DNA of 64,000 nucleotides from assembly GCA_027627225.1 (NCBI GenBank), contig CM051032.1:64273137-64337136 (forward strand), read 5' to 3'. The stretch is from Congeria kusceri. Lineage: Eukaryota; Mollusca; Bivalvia; Myida; Dreissenidae. Below the pieces are notes generated by a model. That model saw only the letters and a list, made by a program, of their open reading frames with translations. It did not search any database and was not told the DNA's origin. Of this stretch, positions 22,374 through 33,967 are shown piece by piece (positions within the stretch are counted from its first letter, which is position 1; each line of letters begins with the position of its first letter). The position numbers and the translations under genes are program-made.

Positions 22374-23487
22374 ACTAGTGCAAAAAGTTCATTCGTCACA
22401 CTTGGGAATTACAAAGACACTGGAACTTGCCAAGGATTCGTTGTTTTGGCCTGGCATGTCTAAACAAATAACCGATTACGTCACTAATTGCCCGACTTGC
22501 CTTACTCACAGAGATGCGAATGCCCGAGAACCGCTGATAACAACCCCATTCCCAGACAGACCCTTTCAGCAAATCGCTACTGATCTGTTCCACTTTAACG
22601 GACAAGAATACCTATTAACAGTAGACTACTATAGTAGGTTCTTTGAAATTGACCATTTACCAAACACACGATCACAAACAGTGATAATGAAATTGCAAAA
22701 ACACATGTCAAGAATGTCAATTCCCGATATTCTAATATCGGACAATGGCCCTCAGTTTTCGTGCGCCGAATTCAAAAAATTCGTCGATTGTTGGGGATTC
22801 CAACACAGAACTTCCTCACCAGGTCACCCACAAAGCAATGGTTTGGCCGAAAAGGCAGTAGGGACAGCTAAAAAGCTGATGCAAAAAGCATTCGACACGA
22901 AAACCAATGTGTACCTCGCACTACTTGAATATCGCAACACCCCGTTGCAGTGCGGTTACACACTTAGTCAATTAGCTCTTGGTCGCCGAACAAAATCAGT
23001 CGTACCAGGCACAAACATGGCACTGCAACCAGCACTGATCAATGACAGACAGGTACGTACACAAATGCACGAGTCAAAAGCACGACAAAAGTCGAATTTC
23101 GACAAAACATCGCGACCGTTACCGCCGTTGTCAGTAAATGACTCCGTTCGTATCAAATTCGGAAAAATCTGGAAAGTAGGGAGAGTCATGAAAATTCACA
23201 GTGACCGTTCCTACATAGTACAAACGGCCGATGGTAGCACGTATCGCAGAAACAGGTCAGTGTTGCACAAAACGCTCGAAAATACTAGCGATATTGAGCC
23301 GTTTGATGCTTTAGTTCTGCAGTCTGATAAACGACCCGTTCCCCCAGGTAACCCCCAAGCGGAACCACAGTCAATCCCAGATCGCCGGAATGACCCGAAC
23401 ATGAATCCAGCTTCAGGCTATAAGACACGGGCAGGACGATTAGTGATTGACAACCGTAAATACATAGGAAGTGAATGGACAAAATAG
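22312..23487 (+). CDS. pol: Gypsy Pol part 4: integrase
   Basis: Integrase inserts the cDNA copy into host DNA. The HHCC zinc-binding domain comes first (HSSHLGITKTLELAKD, WPGMSKQI, NCPTC; about 22390-22500). The catalytic core has Asp in ATDLFHF (about 22578), Asp in ISDNGPQF (about 22738) and Glu in NGLAEKA (about 22850), fitting a D,D-35-E spacing. A C-terminal module with KFGKIWKVGRVMKI (about 23155) resembles the GPY/F-type DNA-binding part; no chromodomain is seen. Open for 391 codons to the stop at 23487, the longest intact frame in the window. Confidence 0.92.
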   Translation: MIFSLIFRGHTLVIPTFLRNELVQKVHSSHLGITKTLELAKDSLFWPGMSKQITDYVTNCPTCLTHRDANAREPLITTPFPDRPFQQIATDLFHFNGQEYLLTVDYYSRFFEIDHLPNTRSQTVIMKLQKHMSRMSIPDILISDNGPQFSCAEFKKFVDCWGFQHRTSSPGHPQSNGLAEKAVGTAKKLMQKAFDTKTNVYLALLEYRNTPLQCGYTLSQLALGRRTKSVVPGTNMALQPALINDRQVRTQMHESKARQKSNFDKTSRPLPPLSVNDSVRIKFGKIWKVGRVMKIHSDRSYIVQTADGSTYRRNRSVLHKTLENTSDIEPFDALVLQSDKRPVPPGNPQAEPQSIPDRRNDPNMNPASGYKTRAGRLVIDNRKYIGSEWTK

Positions 23488-23689
23488 AGACAATTACCAT
23501 CTAGCAAGAGGAAGGCATCCAAATCCCTTATTGAATTATTACTTGACAATTATTAATCATTAATATTGCGTTGAAAACTCTGATTAATTTTCATTACTGT
23601 TATTTTAATATTTTGATATTCTCATACTATATTTACATTGCACAATTATGTAACGCATTATACCAACATGATTATCTTTTGTCTTTTAT

Positions 23690-23702
23690 AAAAGAAGGGA
23701 GA
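23690..23702 (+). promoter_or_regulatory. Polypurine tract
   Basis: AAAAGAAGGGAGA immediately precedes the right LTR; this is the expected primer for plus-strand synthesis. Confidence 0.85.
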
Positions 23703-23898
23703 TATTGTATTATGAAACAGACTATAGCTACCACCAATGTTAACCTAGTACCCTGTTCAGATGCCGCACTGTATTATTAAACTTCGTAGTGGTAACACGT
23801 GTTGTGTTGTTCTTCACATTAGTGAATACTCATTTGAGTTCACCATTATAAGTTAATAAAAAAAGTCATACACACAATAGTGCAACAAACATAAAACA
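23703..23898 (+). repeat. Right LTR, 196 bp
   Basis: Starts TATTGTATTATGAAACAGAC and ends CAAACATAAAACA. The first dinucleotide is TA instead of TG (left copy TG). The 5' part carries a 7-base insertion relative to the left LTR. Followed by the TGGTT duplication at 23899-23903. Confidence 0.95.
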
Positions 23899-23903
23899 TG
23901 GTT

Positions 23904-23943
23904 AACATTCTGCGAGCTGCACAACTTGCAATTTTGTTTTAAA
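23904..23943 (+). pseudogene. hAT transposase C-terminus, right part
   Basis: Removing the Gypsy element and one TGGTT joins AEHVV (left) in frame to NILRAAQLAILF and a stop at 23941, completing the C-terminus of the interrupted frame. Confidence 0.65.
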
Positions 23944-24564
23944 TGTAGACCAATGCAACTAGTTAACAACAAGTATGGTAAAATAAGAGCTTTAATCTGA
24001 AGGTGTAATATTTAATTGTGCAGTCAGTTACATTTGAACGGACGCTTTGTTTTATGTAGAGCAATAAATGTAAATACATGCATTTCTCTATATGTTCTGA
24101 CAATTCCACAAACACGGCCTGATACGCCCTTGGCTTCCACACCAGTAAATTTCCAAAATAATAGTGATTATGCTGATTTTTATAGGGAAACATTTATGAG
24201 ATACGTAAATAATTTCCATTGCCAGTAAATTACTTTCGCCAACTGAAGATAAAACCAGTTCTCTGAATGTGGTCAAATTTTTAAATATTTGAAGACATTT
24301 GCTTAACTTTCTGTAAAAATATATATTAGTCAGTGTAATTTACTTTACCGGAATAAATAATAAATTTTGTATTGTAGAATAATTTCAAGTGTAATGAGAG
24401 ACATGAAACTATGATACTTTCCTTTAATTGTTTCATTTAAATGCATTACAATTATAAGTTGTTGCTTGTGGATAAATAAATACAAAATGAACAGAACTGG
24501 TTACTGCCTTAAATATGATATTGAAAGAACTATTTCAACAGCTGCCTTTGTAACTTCCCGACAA
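23944..24564. other. Unassigned AT-rich DNA
   Basis: May include the 3' flank of the hAT remnant; no terminal inverted repeat partner identified. Confidence 0.4.
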
Positions 24565-24810
24565 GGCCAAAAAATTGTTTGTTTCGGGCAACGGTCTCAA
24601 TACAGTTAGGTAGGGTCGGGATTTAGTTGGGTTTTCTTTTTAATTTATTTTTTAAAGACACATTTCGGTTAAAAAAAACATTGAAAACAAACTAAAATCT
24701 GACGAATATAGCTTTCATGGAAAACAATTGTCGCTAAAAACTTTAGGATAGGGGGGTTTTCGTTAGGTAGGGTCGGGTTGCCCGAAACACATTTTTTTTT
24801 TCTGTTGGCC
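24565..24810. mobile_element. MITE with GGCC ends (Harbinger-like, tentative)
   Basis: The left end GGCCAAAAAATTGTTTGTTT, followed by CGGGCAAC and later TAGGGTCGGG, is mirrored on the right by TAGGGTCGGGTTGCCCGAAA and a terminal GTTGGCC. ~245 bases, non-coding. Flanks CAA and AAA do not give a clean duplication. It resembles in plan the element at 62391-62624, which has TTA flanks. Confidence 0.7.
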
Positions 24811-25184
24811 AAACGCTTTTAAACGCTAGTGTAGTACTAAGTGGATTAACATAATTGATATTGTTTTTCTTCAAGTTGGGAATGTTTTGACTGTTTGTGT
24901 CGTTGAAGACAATATTATTAAAATCATGTATAATTATTTACATATGCACAATAAAGCATTTTGGTAAGAATTGTATATTGAACATGCTTTGAAAATTGTA
25001 CGATTCATTTTTGCTGTACAAAGAGTGTTAAAATTTACATTCATGATTCAATACATAAATTTAAACGTTTCTCTATTCAGCCCAAGAGATTCTACTGTGC
25101 CACAAAAAATTGTTTTACATTTCGGTGTTCAGCTGGTCTGTTTCTCATAATAACAGGAGTGGGTACTGACTTTTAAAGTTTTTT
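24811..25184. other. Unassigned AT-rich DNA
   Basis: No feature recognised. Confidence 0.4.
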
Positions 25185-25660
25185 TTATGCCACCGGCATC
25201 TTGATGCGGGAGGCATAAAATTAGAGTGATTGTCCTGTCTGTCCTTCCGTCCGTGACGAGGTCAAGCAGATATTACCGTTTCGTCTAGCACCAACACCGC
25301 TTACTACAACAAATGGATACTTACACAGTTGTTGCTCATGGCTATCCCCAATCCACCCATATCACCCAACCTCACTTTGACCTTGACCTTGAACTAATTT
25401 GAACTGATAATAATTCAAAAGTGCCACTTCTTGGTTAACTAGATTTCACCGTTTCGTCTAGCACCAAAACCGCTTACTACAACACTTGGATATTTACTCA
25501 GTTTTTACTTATGACCGTTCCCAATCCACACATATCACCCAACCTTACTTTGACCTAGACCTTGACCTAATTTGGACTAAGAAATTGGCTACTCAGCACC
25601 AACAGGGGGCCTGTGTGTTTATCAAACACAGACTCTTGTTTGTAATGTTTTACAACCGGA
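25185..25660 (+). mobile_element. Pearl-like (Helitron-like) element, two core units
   Basis: Begins with a GC-rich hairpin region (TATGCCACCGGCATC, GATGCGGGAGGCATA), then an imperfect CTGT/CCGT microsatellite (25230-25255). Two core units of ~175 bases follow, each starting ACCGTTTCGTCTAGCACCAA (25276 and 25449) and containing CACTTTGACCTTGACC-type sequence. The 3' end is GGGGGCC, a hairpin (GTGTTT, ATC, AAACAC) and CTCTTGTT. Non-coding. Confidence 0.75.
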
Positions 25661-26493
25661 TTGAGTTATGTTTATAACCATACTTAAAAGTAATGTTCAC
25701 TTTGCTGTTAATATTTACAAGGACATGCTTTGTAGATAACTTACTATGCACACTTTCATGTTGATTTTAACATTATATTAGATACATTAACACATAATTA
25801 TTTGTTTAAAGTAATTTGCCATTACCTAAGTTTTGTATAAAACTCTATTTTTATTTTAATACGCACCCTTTTTAATCACAAATGAGGACATGGCTATAAT
25901 AATTACAAGTATATCAAGCAAGATACATTAGACATACAAGTAGATTTCGATATATATACTTTTATTCTTCCCCCATTGCTGGAGAGCAAAAAATATTTAC
26001 AATAATTTGAACATCTGTCTCACATGATGCATGTTGTGTTCTTGTACTATTATTTAAAAAAATCTGTTTTGTCAAGTTCACAGATTTAGGATAAATAGCT
26101 TGTTTGAAAACATGATGTTAAGTGTTTTATTATCAATACATTAATAACTAATACCATCTTAAAGCTTTGATGATATGGTCCAGATTATACTCCAAATAAT
26201 ATGTCATTTGTTAAGTGTTGGTTGTTGTTAAGCTGTATCTGACAGATATGTGATAGTCAAGAAGAATACATTAATAGCAGGACTACATACTGGAAAGCTA
26301 CTTGTGGCCATTAACAGCCTATATTTATAGTGTCCTGACTATTAAGTTTGACAACCATAGAATGTTACACACAGCTTCGCAACAACTACCTCTGTATATG
26401 TGACAAATTATAAAGAGAATCATGTTTGGACTTTTTCAGTAAAGCTTTTATTAAGGTTTTCCCTTAAGGACGGATCTGTGTTCCAATCAATAT
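25661..26493. other. Unassigned AT-rich DNA
   Basis: No gene or repeat recognised. Confidence 0.4.
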
Positions 26494-27150
26494 GGGACCC
26501 AGGCAAATCCAGGTTGTACTTTCTGCGGTGGGGCCCATGTGGGTATCCCATCAAGGTCCCATCTGTGTTTGCCCATTATGGTCCCATGGTTGAGACCACA
26601 TGGTAGACCCATATTGTAACCCATATGGGACCCACGTAAATCCCGGTTGCATTATCTGGGGTGGGGCCCATGTGGGTCTCCTATCAAGATCCCATCTGTG
26701 TTTGCCCACAGTGGTCCCATGTTGAGACCACATGGGTCCCTTGGTAGACCCATATTGTAACCCATATGGGAACCACGTAAATCCCGGTGGCACTTTCTGG
26801 GGTGGGGCCCATGTGGGTATCCCATCAAGGTCCCATCTGTGTTTGCCCATTATGGTCCCATGGTTGAGACCACATGGGTCCCATGGTAGACCCATATTGT
26901 AACCCATATGGGACCCACGTAAATCCCGGTTGCATTTTCTGGGGTGTAGCCCATGTGGGATTCCTATCAAGATCCCATCTGTGTTTGCCAATTATGGTCC
27001 CATGTTGAGACCACATGGGTCCCATTTAAGACCCATATTGTAACCCATATCGGACCCACGTAAATCCCGGTTGCACTTTCTTGGTTGGGGCCCATATCGG
27101 TCCTATCTGGGTCCTCAAGGGGCCCATATGGGTCCTATCTGGGCTTGCTT
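26494..27150. repeat. 141-bp minisatellite, about 4.6 units
   Basis: Unit starts GGGACCCACGTAAATCCCGG; starts at 26494, 26627, 26768, 26910 and about 27051 give spacings of 133, 141, 142 and 141. The unit is made of many short GGGACC/GGTCCC and CCATATGG palindromes. The minus strand is open for up to 146 codons only because the unit length is near a multiple of three and lacks stops; codon content is a plain translation of the repeat, so I do not call a gene. Confidence 0.9.
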
Positions 27151-27154
27151 GCTG

Positions 27155-29529
27155 GGAAACTTGTAGAGAAACACAGGCAGAAATAGATACTATATATGAC
27201 AATTTGTGCACGGTTATTTTTAACGAAATGTTCTACAAAATTCCAATATATAACACAACAAAAAGATCGACGAAAATATTAAAAAATAAGAAGCCGTATT
27301 GGAACGATAAATTAACTGGTCTATGGAACAAAATGAGGGATGAGAGAAACTGTTCCTAAAATGTTAAGACTCTCGCAGAAAACGAACGCTACTTGACGAT
27401 TATGTCCGCTCACGTAATGTTTTTGATAAAACCCTACGTAGGACAGAAAGGTCATACAGATACGCCCGTGCAATTGAAATAGAGGAATTTACGGCGAGCA
27501 ACCCCACAGAATGCTGGCGGAAGATCCAAGATTTGGGGCCCCGTAAAGACAGGTCAATTCCTGTGGAAATTGTTGACCATACCGGTAGCATAATCACAGA
27601 CGAAAACATGGTGTTGGAAATCAGATTTCGAAAATTTTTACAATTGCGATGACAACAATGACCTTAATGAAACTCATTTTGGCACGTTTAAGTTACACAA
27701 ACAGTTACTTGAAATGCAAATGGATGACCCCTTATTTGAATCTAATGAAACAATAAATAGGAACATATCTTGTATATATTGTCGAACTTTCTAAAGTGAT
27801 ATTATCATAATGAAAGCTAAATCAGGGTCAGCATATGGCATTGACAACATCCCTTACGACGTGCTAAAATAGCCTCCGGTAATTGGCGTTTTAAAGAAAC
27901 TCTTCCAACTTGTACTGGAGACTGAAATTATCCCCGCTTTGTGGCGGCAGGTCATTATTTGCCCCATACTGAAGGTCTAAACTTCGGACAAACGTGTCCC
28001 CTTGAACTATAGTGGGGTCAGTCTACTGTCGTGCGTTAGTAAATGTACACATCATTCATAAATACGAGGCTCTCGTCACATCTAGCGTCGAATTCGGTAT
28101 TGGGAGATGAACAAAATGGGTTTTGACCGAAGCGGTCCTGTGAGGAGCACATATTTACATTGGATAGCATTATTAATAACAGTGCAGATGTCTTAATGGG
28201 CGAGCATAGACTTAAAGAAATGCTTTCATTATATCGACAGAAGCATGCTACTTTATAAATTCTTGCTATATAAGATCGATGGTACAATGTACATTTCAAT
28301 TAAAAACATTTACACAAGCTCGTATGATAGTGTGAAAATAAATAACAAACTAACGGACTGGTTCGACTGCAAAACTGGGGTCAAACAGGGCTGCAGTCTG
28401 TCGCCGACCATGTTTTCGATCTTCGCTAACGACCTCATCGGTGAAATAATGATCTTGACCTTGGTATTAGCATGGGCGAGGTTCGGGTATCACTCCTCCT
28501 GTACGCAGACGACATTGTGCTCGTGGCGGGCTCGGAACACAAACTACAGGCGATGCTCGATGCACTCCATAGCTGGTGTAAGCGCTGGAGGGTCTTGATC
28601 AATACATCGAAATCTAAGAGTATGCACTTCTCGCGAGGAACCACGCCCCGGTCTGACAAAGGGCGGTGGTCGGGCGCTCGGAGCGATCATCAGCAAAAGT
28701 CATAATTTGAAAGAATTTGGAGTTAATGCATTTGAGAAACATTTTTAAAGTTGTGTTACACCTATACTGGACTATAGTGCTGCAGTTTCGGGACTGAAGC
28801 AGTTTCAGTGCATTGACAACGTACAGAACAAAGCACTCCGGTACTTCCACAGGTAGGCCCCTACGCTAGCGATCCACGGTGACACGGGCTGGATACCAAG
28901 CGTCTACAGGCGGTGGCAGTGTGCCCTGAGGTTCTGGAATAGGCTTATCGACATGGATGACACAAGACTCACGAAGAAAGTATTTATGCATGACTATGAG
29001 GGTGAGAATAACTGGTCAAGAGAGGTTAAAACTATAATGTACACGTTTGGACTCAATGATCATTTCACAAACAAAGTAAACGTTAACCTCAAAGACACAG
29101 AAGCGCGCATACGTAGCTACTACGCAACAACATGGTCCCGTGATATACAAGCGGCACCAAAGCTCAGGACATAATAGAACATTTAAGAGGCCGAAATTAA
29201 ATGCGAAAAGTATGTCAAATTGAATCTGTCTAAATACGAAAGATCTGTACTGTGTCAGTTCAGAGTGGCAATACTACCATTACGCATTGAAACAGGATGA
29301 TACATAGGTGAACCCCCCGAATACATGTCGATTTTGTGACTCTGAACCAGTCGAAAGTGAATCACACTTTTTGCTATAGTGTTCTCTGTACGATGACATT
29401 AGGACAAACACTATAAGTAGCACTATAGAATTACTGTCAACAGATAACTGTGTGAAAACACTAAAAATGCTTTTTAACACTGCCTCCCAGGATGACAGCC
29501 ACATTCATTGGGAAAGCGTAATTACATAG
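27155..29529 (+). pseudogene. LINE ORF2: reverse transcriptase and C-terminal knuckle (5'-truncated, broken)
   Basis: Begins directly after the 141-bp minisatellite, in the region between endonuclease and reverse transcriptase (ETQAEIDTIYDNLC; KPYWNDKL near 27292). Landmarks after that: an ECWRKIQDLGPRKD segment (about 27510), SGSAYGIDNIPYDVLK (27824-27870), GVKQGCSLSPTMFS (28378-28420), LLLYADDIVL (28493-28523, catalytic pair), WRVLINTSKSKSMHF (about 28590), and at the C-terminus a C-X2-C knuckle RFCDSEPVESESHFLL followed by CSLY (29324-29390). Many frame changes and stops. Its style resembles the element at 5030-10560 but the sequence differs, so it is another family. The 3' end is near 29529. 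Confidence 0.88.
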
Positions 29530-29584
29530 GCAAAATACCATTTACTTATAAACTATACTTGTTATTATCCATATAAATAGAGGA

Positions 29585-29767
29585 TATTTGTTTGTTTTCT
29601 GTGTGATAACGCGTGATATCGTCACCGGAAAGGGAGACAATATACATATTTTCACTCGCGCTTGCGCGATTGAAAATATGTATATTGTCATGCGCGAGTT
29701 AAAATATGTATATTGTCTCCCTTTCCGGTGACGATATCACGCGTTATCACACAGAAAACAAACAAAT
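29585..29767. mobile_element. Foldback hairpin element with nearly perfect arms
   Basis: The left arm (29585-29660, ATTTGTTTGTTTTCTGTGTG onward to ACTCGCGC) pairs with the right arm (29692-29767) over about 75 bases with a single clear mismatch. The short centre contains an extra piece of arm (GAAAATATGTATATTGTC). No coding capacity. The arm identity implies recent formation or gene conversion. Confidence 0.85.
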
Positions 29768-31368
29768 TTTCTTTTTATTTAAATGCTATTTAAATATTCT
29801 TTACGTTTGATTTTTATTTTGGGGATTTTCAACACAATATTTACAATATTACGTCCGCACTTCTATATAATGCGTAGTAATTGGGATTAGTAATAAACAT
29901 TCCAGCACCATCTTGGATTACGATTAAATGTGCCGTGGATTAGATCTAGTTAAGCAACTTAAATCGCATTTTTGACTCAAGGCATTATCATGGCAGCGTG
30001 TTTACAGTACGACAGTCTACACAGTATATTCATAGACAACGCAGAATCCGTGTTTCTAAATTTATTTAAGTTTAAATACAATTGGATGCACGTAGTCGTT
30101 GAATAATGGTCAGCTTTTAAATCAAGAAGTTAGCACACACTCCTAGCTTTAAATATATTTATGATAAAAGTACATATTGAAAGTGAAAGTGCGTTCAGTT
30201 CTCCGAAATTCAGATTTCTAAAAATAGCGTGTGCATAGGTGTTATTATGTAAACAATAGTTAACACAGTCACGACATTCAAACGCACATGTGTTTTCGCA
30301 AGCAATTTAAGCTGATTAAACTCGTAGATGCACGTTAAAATGTAAAACAACAAAAGATGTACTGTAAGGAGTGTTCTGAAATTAAATACGTATACGTATA
30401 ACGTGTTTTCTATATTAATTATTCGAACTTAACAACACAATTGTATTAAAAGCCGGTCAAGAATTTGGAGAAAACAAGATGGCGGAGAATTAAACGCTGA
30501 ACACTACTTACAAGTACACACATTGGATACTTAAATACTTAAGAGTGGTTATAAAAACTTAATACACACAAAACAATATAATTATGTGCTTAATGAACAC
30601 AAGTTATTACTTAAGGGTACACTGGATTCTTGTTATATTTTGGAATTGGAGAACGGGCAATACAACAATTATTTAAACAAAGGGAGACTACTGTTCATAG
30701 CAATAGTAAACAACAAGTGCAAGTGTAATATGCTGGGATGAACAAAGTGCAAAGGATAAAATAAATACTTTCAATGCCAAAATTAAATTTGGACCAAGAT
30801 GACGAGCTCCAATGCCTTGTGGGTAAAACTTGTACCTGCAAGGCATTGTCTGTTCTAGTCTCCTTACGACTGAGGAAAATCAAAGAGAAAATAAGAGGAA
30901 AGACACTTCAATATAATTATGTACATTTTGGTGTTATAAATCTTCACTACTTTTTTTTTTTTGGCAATTCTGCATGAAAAATGGCGGCAACACCTACAAT
31001 TAAATATTGTTGAAATCAAATCAAATAAAAAAAGTAGTCCATCACTGTGAGTGATATAGGGATATATCTCACTGATATTTTTTCTATATTTCACTACTTT
31101 GCATTAAATAAAACCTATTATTGCATAGTGATATATGAATATTTGTTTGTATCAATATACATTTTTATATGCATTATTGCCCATATCATGCTTTTGAAAA
31201 AGTGTTTTGTAAATATTTATATAGAACGACATTTAATCACATATTTAATTTTGGTGACATATATGTCCACTGGGCCGGGTGCGCATTCTATATTTATGCT
31301 TTGTATATGCGTGTTTTCTCAGTTGTATGCATATGTCACGGTAATAAAAGAGTTACTTACTTATTATT
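29768..31368. other. Unassigned AT-rich DNA
   Basis: No gene recognised. A short hairpin CAATGCCTT / AAGGCATTG lies near 30811-30847. Open frames at 31047-31520 overlap the hairpin element that begins at 31369 and are not supported. Confidence 0.4.
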
Positions 31369-31710
31369 TATCCCATCACCATGCCTGCATTGACGAAATA
31401 ACACCCCGTGGGATAGATTTAGCTGCATTCCACCTTGTTGAATACAGCAAAGACGCGCATTATAATGACGTCATGTTGTTTATTTTCGTGACGTCATTAG
31501 ATGTTTTTAGTGTTATTTAGCGACTTCATATGTTTATTTTCAAAATAAAGAAAGAAAATGATAGGATAAATAGAATACTAGTGTTGAATACAGATACGTT
31601 TATTTGCTCGGCACGAAAACCTTAACCACTCTAGAGGCTCGTGGTTTAGGATATCTAAGCGTCGCTAAATAAACTTATCTGTATTCAACACTAACCTAGT
31701 ATTCTCAATA
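31369..31710 (+). mobile_element. CRE-bearing hairpin element, copy 1
   Basis: A family of ~345-base elements. Starts TATCCCATCACCATGCCTGC with a small TATCCCA/TGGGATA hairpin. Next come two TGACGTCA octamers (31466-31473, 31489-31496) around a TTGTTTATTTTCG spacer, then a long imperfect hairpin: TGAATACAGATACGTTTATT with GCTCGGCACGAAAACC pairs with a later GGCTCGTGGTTTAG and AAATAAACTTATCTGTATTC. Ends near AACCTAGTATTCTC. Copies at 47216-47562 and 55405-55752. Non-coding. Confidence 0.8.
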
Positions 31711-32450
31711 TATGCTATAAATGCATATGCACTTTACAACGTAGTATATGAAGTATAAATACAATACACAATATAACCATCTCTTTAAAAGACTCTAAGT
31801 TAAAGAAAAAACAAACATAGCGACCTCTTTAACTCTCGAAAACTTTCCAATATCTTGCAGTGTCACAGCAAAACAAACGATTCCTATATCCATTCTATCA
31901 GTACTAGACAGCCAATCAAAGTCAATCGAAACTCTTCAGCAAAACATACAGACCGCATACAGTAATATTTTGTTATCAACAGCAACAAATGTTGGTTTAC
32001 AAAACAAATGTGTCTGGTTGACGTTTGATTTGTTTAAAACGATACACCATCCGATCCCTCATTATATTTAGTAAATATTAGACAGTAACTACTTAGTAGC
32101 GTTGACTTTCGGATGCGTTTTGACGCCCGGTAACTAATGATCACACAATTATTATACATGTCGGTTTGCTAGTTATTCCTATATATTGTCAGGCCATATA
32201 TTTCTTGGAACGTTAGAACAATATATGATGAACGAATTATGTGAACAAATCTAGTTTTGCATATTTTCGCAAAATCGGAGTGCGTTTATATTGATTTTCA
32301 TGGCATAATTATAATGCCAATCAACCATGTAAAACCTCGTCCGGGCAATTACGTGACAATGCCAAAACTGAGGATCTTCAAACTTGTGTAGGTTAGTCAT
32401 GGCAAGTAGATGATCAATATGGATTATTCAGTTCCTGTAAATGTCAAGCT
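31711..32450. other. Unassigned DNA
   Basis: No gene or repeat recognised before the 20-bp array. Confidence 0.4.
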
Positions 32451-32960
32451 AACCAACAGTATGTCTAGCTGCCCAACAGTATGTCTAGCTGCCCAACAGT
32501 ATGTCTAGCTGCCCAACAGTATGTCTAGCTGACCAACATTATGACTAGCTGCCCAACAGTATGTCTAGCTGCCCAACAGTATGTCTAGCTGCCCAACAGT
32601 ATGTCTAGCTGCCCAACAGTATGTCTAGCTGCCCAACATTATGACTAGCTGCCCAACAGTATGTCTAGCTGACCAACATTATGACTAGCTGCCCAACAGT
32701 ATGTCTAGCTGCCCAACAGTATGTCTAGCTGCCCAACAGTATGACTAGCTGCCCAACAGTATGTCTAGCTGACCAACATTATGACTAGCTGCCCAACAGT
32801 ATGTCTAGCTGCCCAACAGTATGTCTAGCTGCCCAACAGTATGTCTAGCTGCCCAACAGTATGTCTGGCTGACCAACAGTATGTCTGGCTGCCCAACAGT
32901 ATGTCTAGCTGCCCAACATTATATCTAGCTGCCCAACAGTATGTCTAGCTGCCCAACATT
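32451..32960. repeat. 20-bp minisatellite, 25.5 units
   Basis: Unit GCCCAACAGTATGTCTAGCT repeated without length change over 510 bases. Variants GACCAACATT and ATGACTAGCT recur together at irregular intervals, which shows unit exchange within the array. No spacers, so not a CRISPR array. Confidence 0.97.
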
Positions 32961-33903
32961 ATGGAATACTTGTCCGGGCAAGGACAAGGACAACGGTTGG
33001 GTCTAGGTTCTACAAGCATGGCAGAAAGGTTGGTCACGACTAGTAGATGATCTCTTTGAATTAAAGGTTTTTGCATTTATAAAGACCAATGGCAAACTGA
33101 CCAAGAGTGGGAATTATTTGATGAGGCAAACGTTAAACAATGAATGTGCTTAGGTCCTTCCAATTTGGAAGGTGGATTGGACATGGGCATTTGACAAACG
33201 TACAGGTGAGGATATTCAAAACGGCACTTTTTACATTGAAGTTCATACAGTCGTGTAGGTGAATCTGACCGGTTTATGTATACATGTATATAGTAAGGAC
33301 GTAATGATCATAGCTCTGAGATGAACTGGGTCTCAAATTATGCTTATGCGATCAACTAAATATCAAAACAATTATGTATGCCCACCATGATTAACATACC
33401 CACAGTCACTATATTTCTCGTTTTCGCTAAACATCCATCTCATTCGCAGACTAAGGACCAGTACTACGATGTGGAATTATAGTTTTTAAACATGCTATAG
33501 TATCGCATTTTTTTAAGTGATGCAAATAATGGGTTTGATCAAGTATAACATCTAGTGTGTGTTAAATTTCCCATGTGTTGTTATCACACATTTATAATTA
33601 ATTATTAATTTCTTAAACAAAGGTTGATAACTTCTTTGAAGTAATGTTAACAATCGGCTTTGTGTTTTTTTTTTCTAAAAATTTAATTACACGTGCGCAT
33701 ATCAAAAAGATCAAACAAAACCCCGAAGCATTTAGGAATCAGAGTTCAATTAACTACAATCAGCAAAAAGGCGTATGTATTTTGGGTTTAAAATACCGGT
33801 TATAAATTCGACCCCACCTAGCGGCTACCCTGATGGACTTTTGACGCCTTTGTTTTTCAAGTTTTATGTACGTTTTTATTGAGTAATTAATTATTAGTAC
33901 CGC
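32961..33903. other. Unassigned AT-rich DNA
   Basis: No feature recognised. Confidence 0.4.
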
Positions 33904-33967
33904 GCCCGGCTAGCTCAGTTGGTAGAGCGCTGGACTGTCAATCCGGAGTTCGATCCCCAGCCCGGCC
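33904..33967 (+). pseudogene. tRNA-like sequence, truncated (anticodon-like GTC)
   Basis: The A box TAGCTCAGTTGGTAGAGCGC and anticodon arm CTGGA-CTGTCAA-TCCGG (five pairs, GTC in the anticodon position) are good. The variable loop and 5' half of the T arm are missing: AGTTCGATCCCC follows at once. The acceptor halves do not pair well. Best read as a tRNA pseudogene or head of a tRNA-derived SINE; no pol III T-run lies close downstream. Confidence 0.6.

Larger units (their letters stand above)
19188..23898 (+). mobile_element. Ty3/Gypsy LTR retrotransposon, nearly intact, young
   Basis: A 4.7-kb element: LTR, primer-binding site, gag, protease, reverse transcriptase, RNase H, integrase, polypurine tract, LTR, flanked by TGGTT. 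The LTRs differ by about three substitutions, one 7-base and one 1-base indel. No envelope-like frame is present. Pol is interrupted by three small frame changes, so this assembled copy is not functional as written. The CCHC arrangement and small LTRs suggest the Mag-like part of the family (tentative). It inserted into the hAT transposase remnant. Confidence 0.95.

Noticed and set aside
26551..27025. Minus-strand frames of 66-146 codons with repeated GLQYGS and DPCG motifs
   Set aside because: They follow from the 141-bp satellite; unit lengths of 133-142 would break the frame and no coding bias is visible.
31047..31520. 157-codon plus-strand frame
   Set aside because: Runs from AT-rich unique DNA into the CRE-bearing hairpin element; no domain, and other copies of the element do not keep the frame.
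32451..32960. Regular 20-bp array that could be mistaken for a CRISPR array
   Set aside because: Units abut without spacers and the context is eukaryotic.
33904..33967. Functional tRNA-Asp gene
   Set aside because: Variable loop and part of the T arm are missing and the acceptor stem does not pair.
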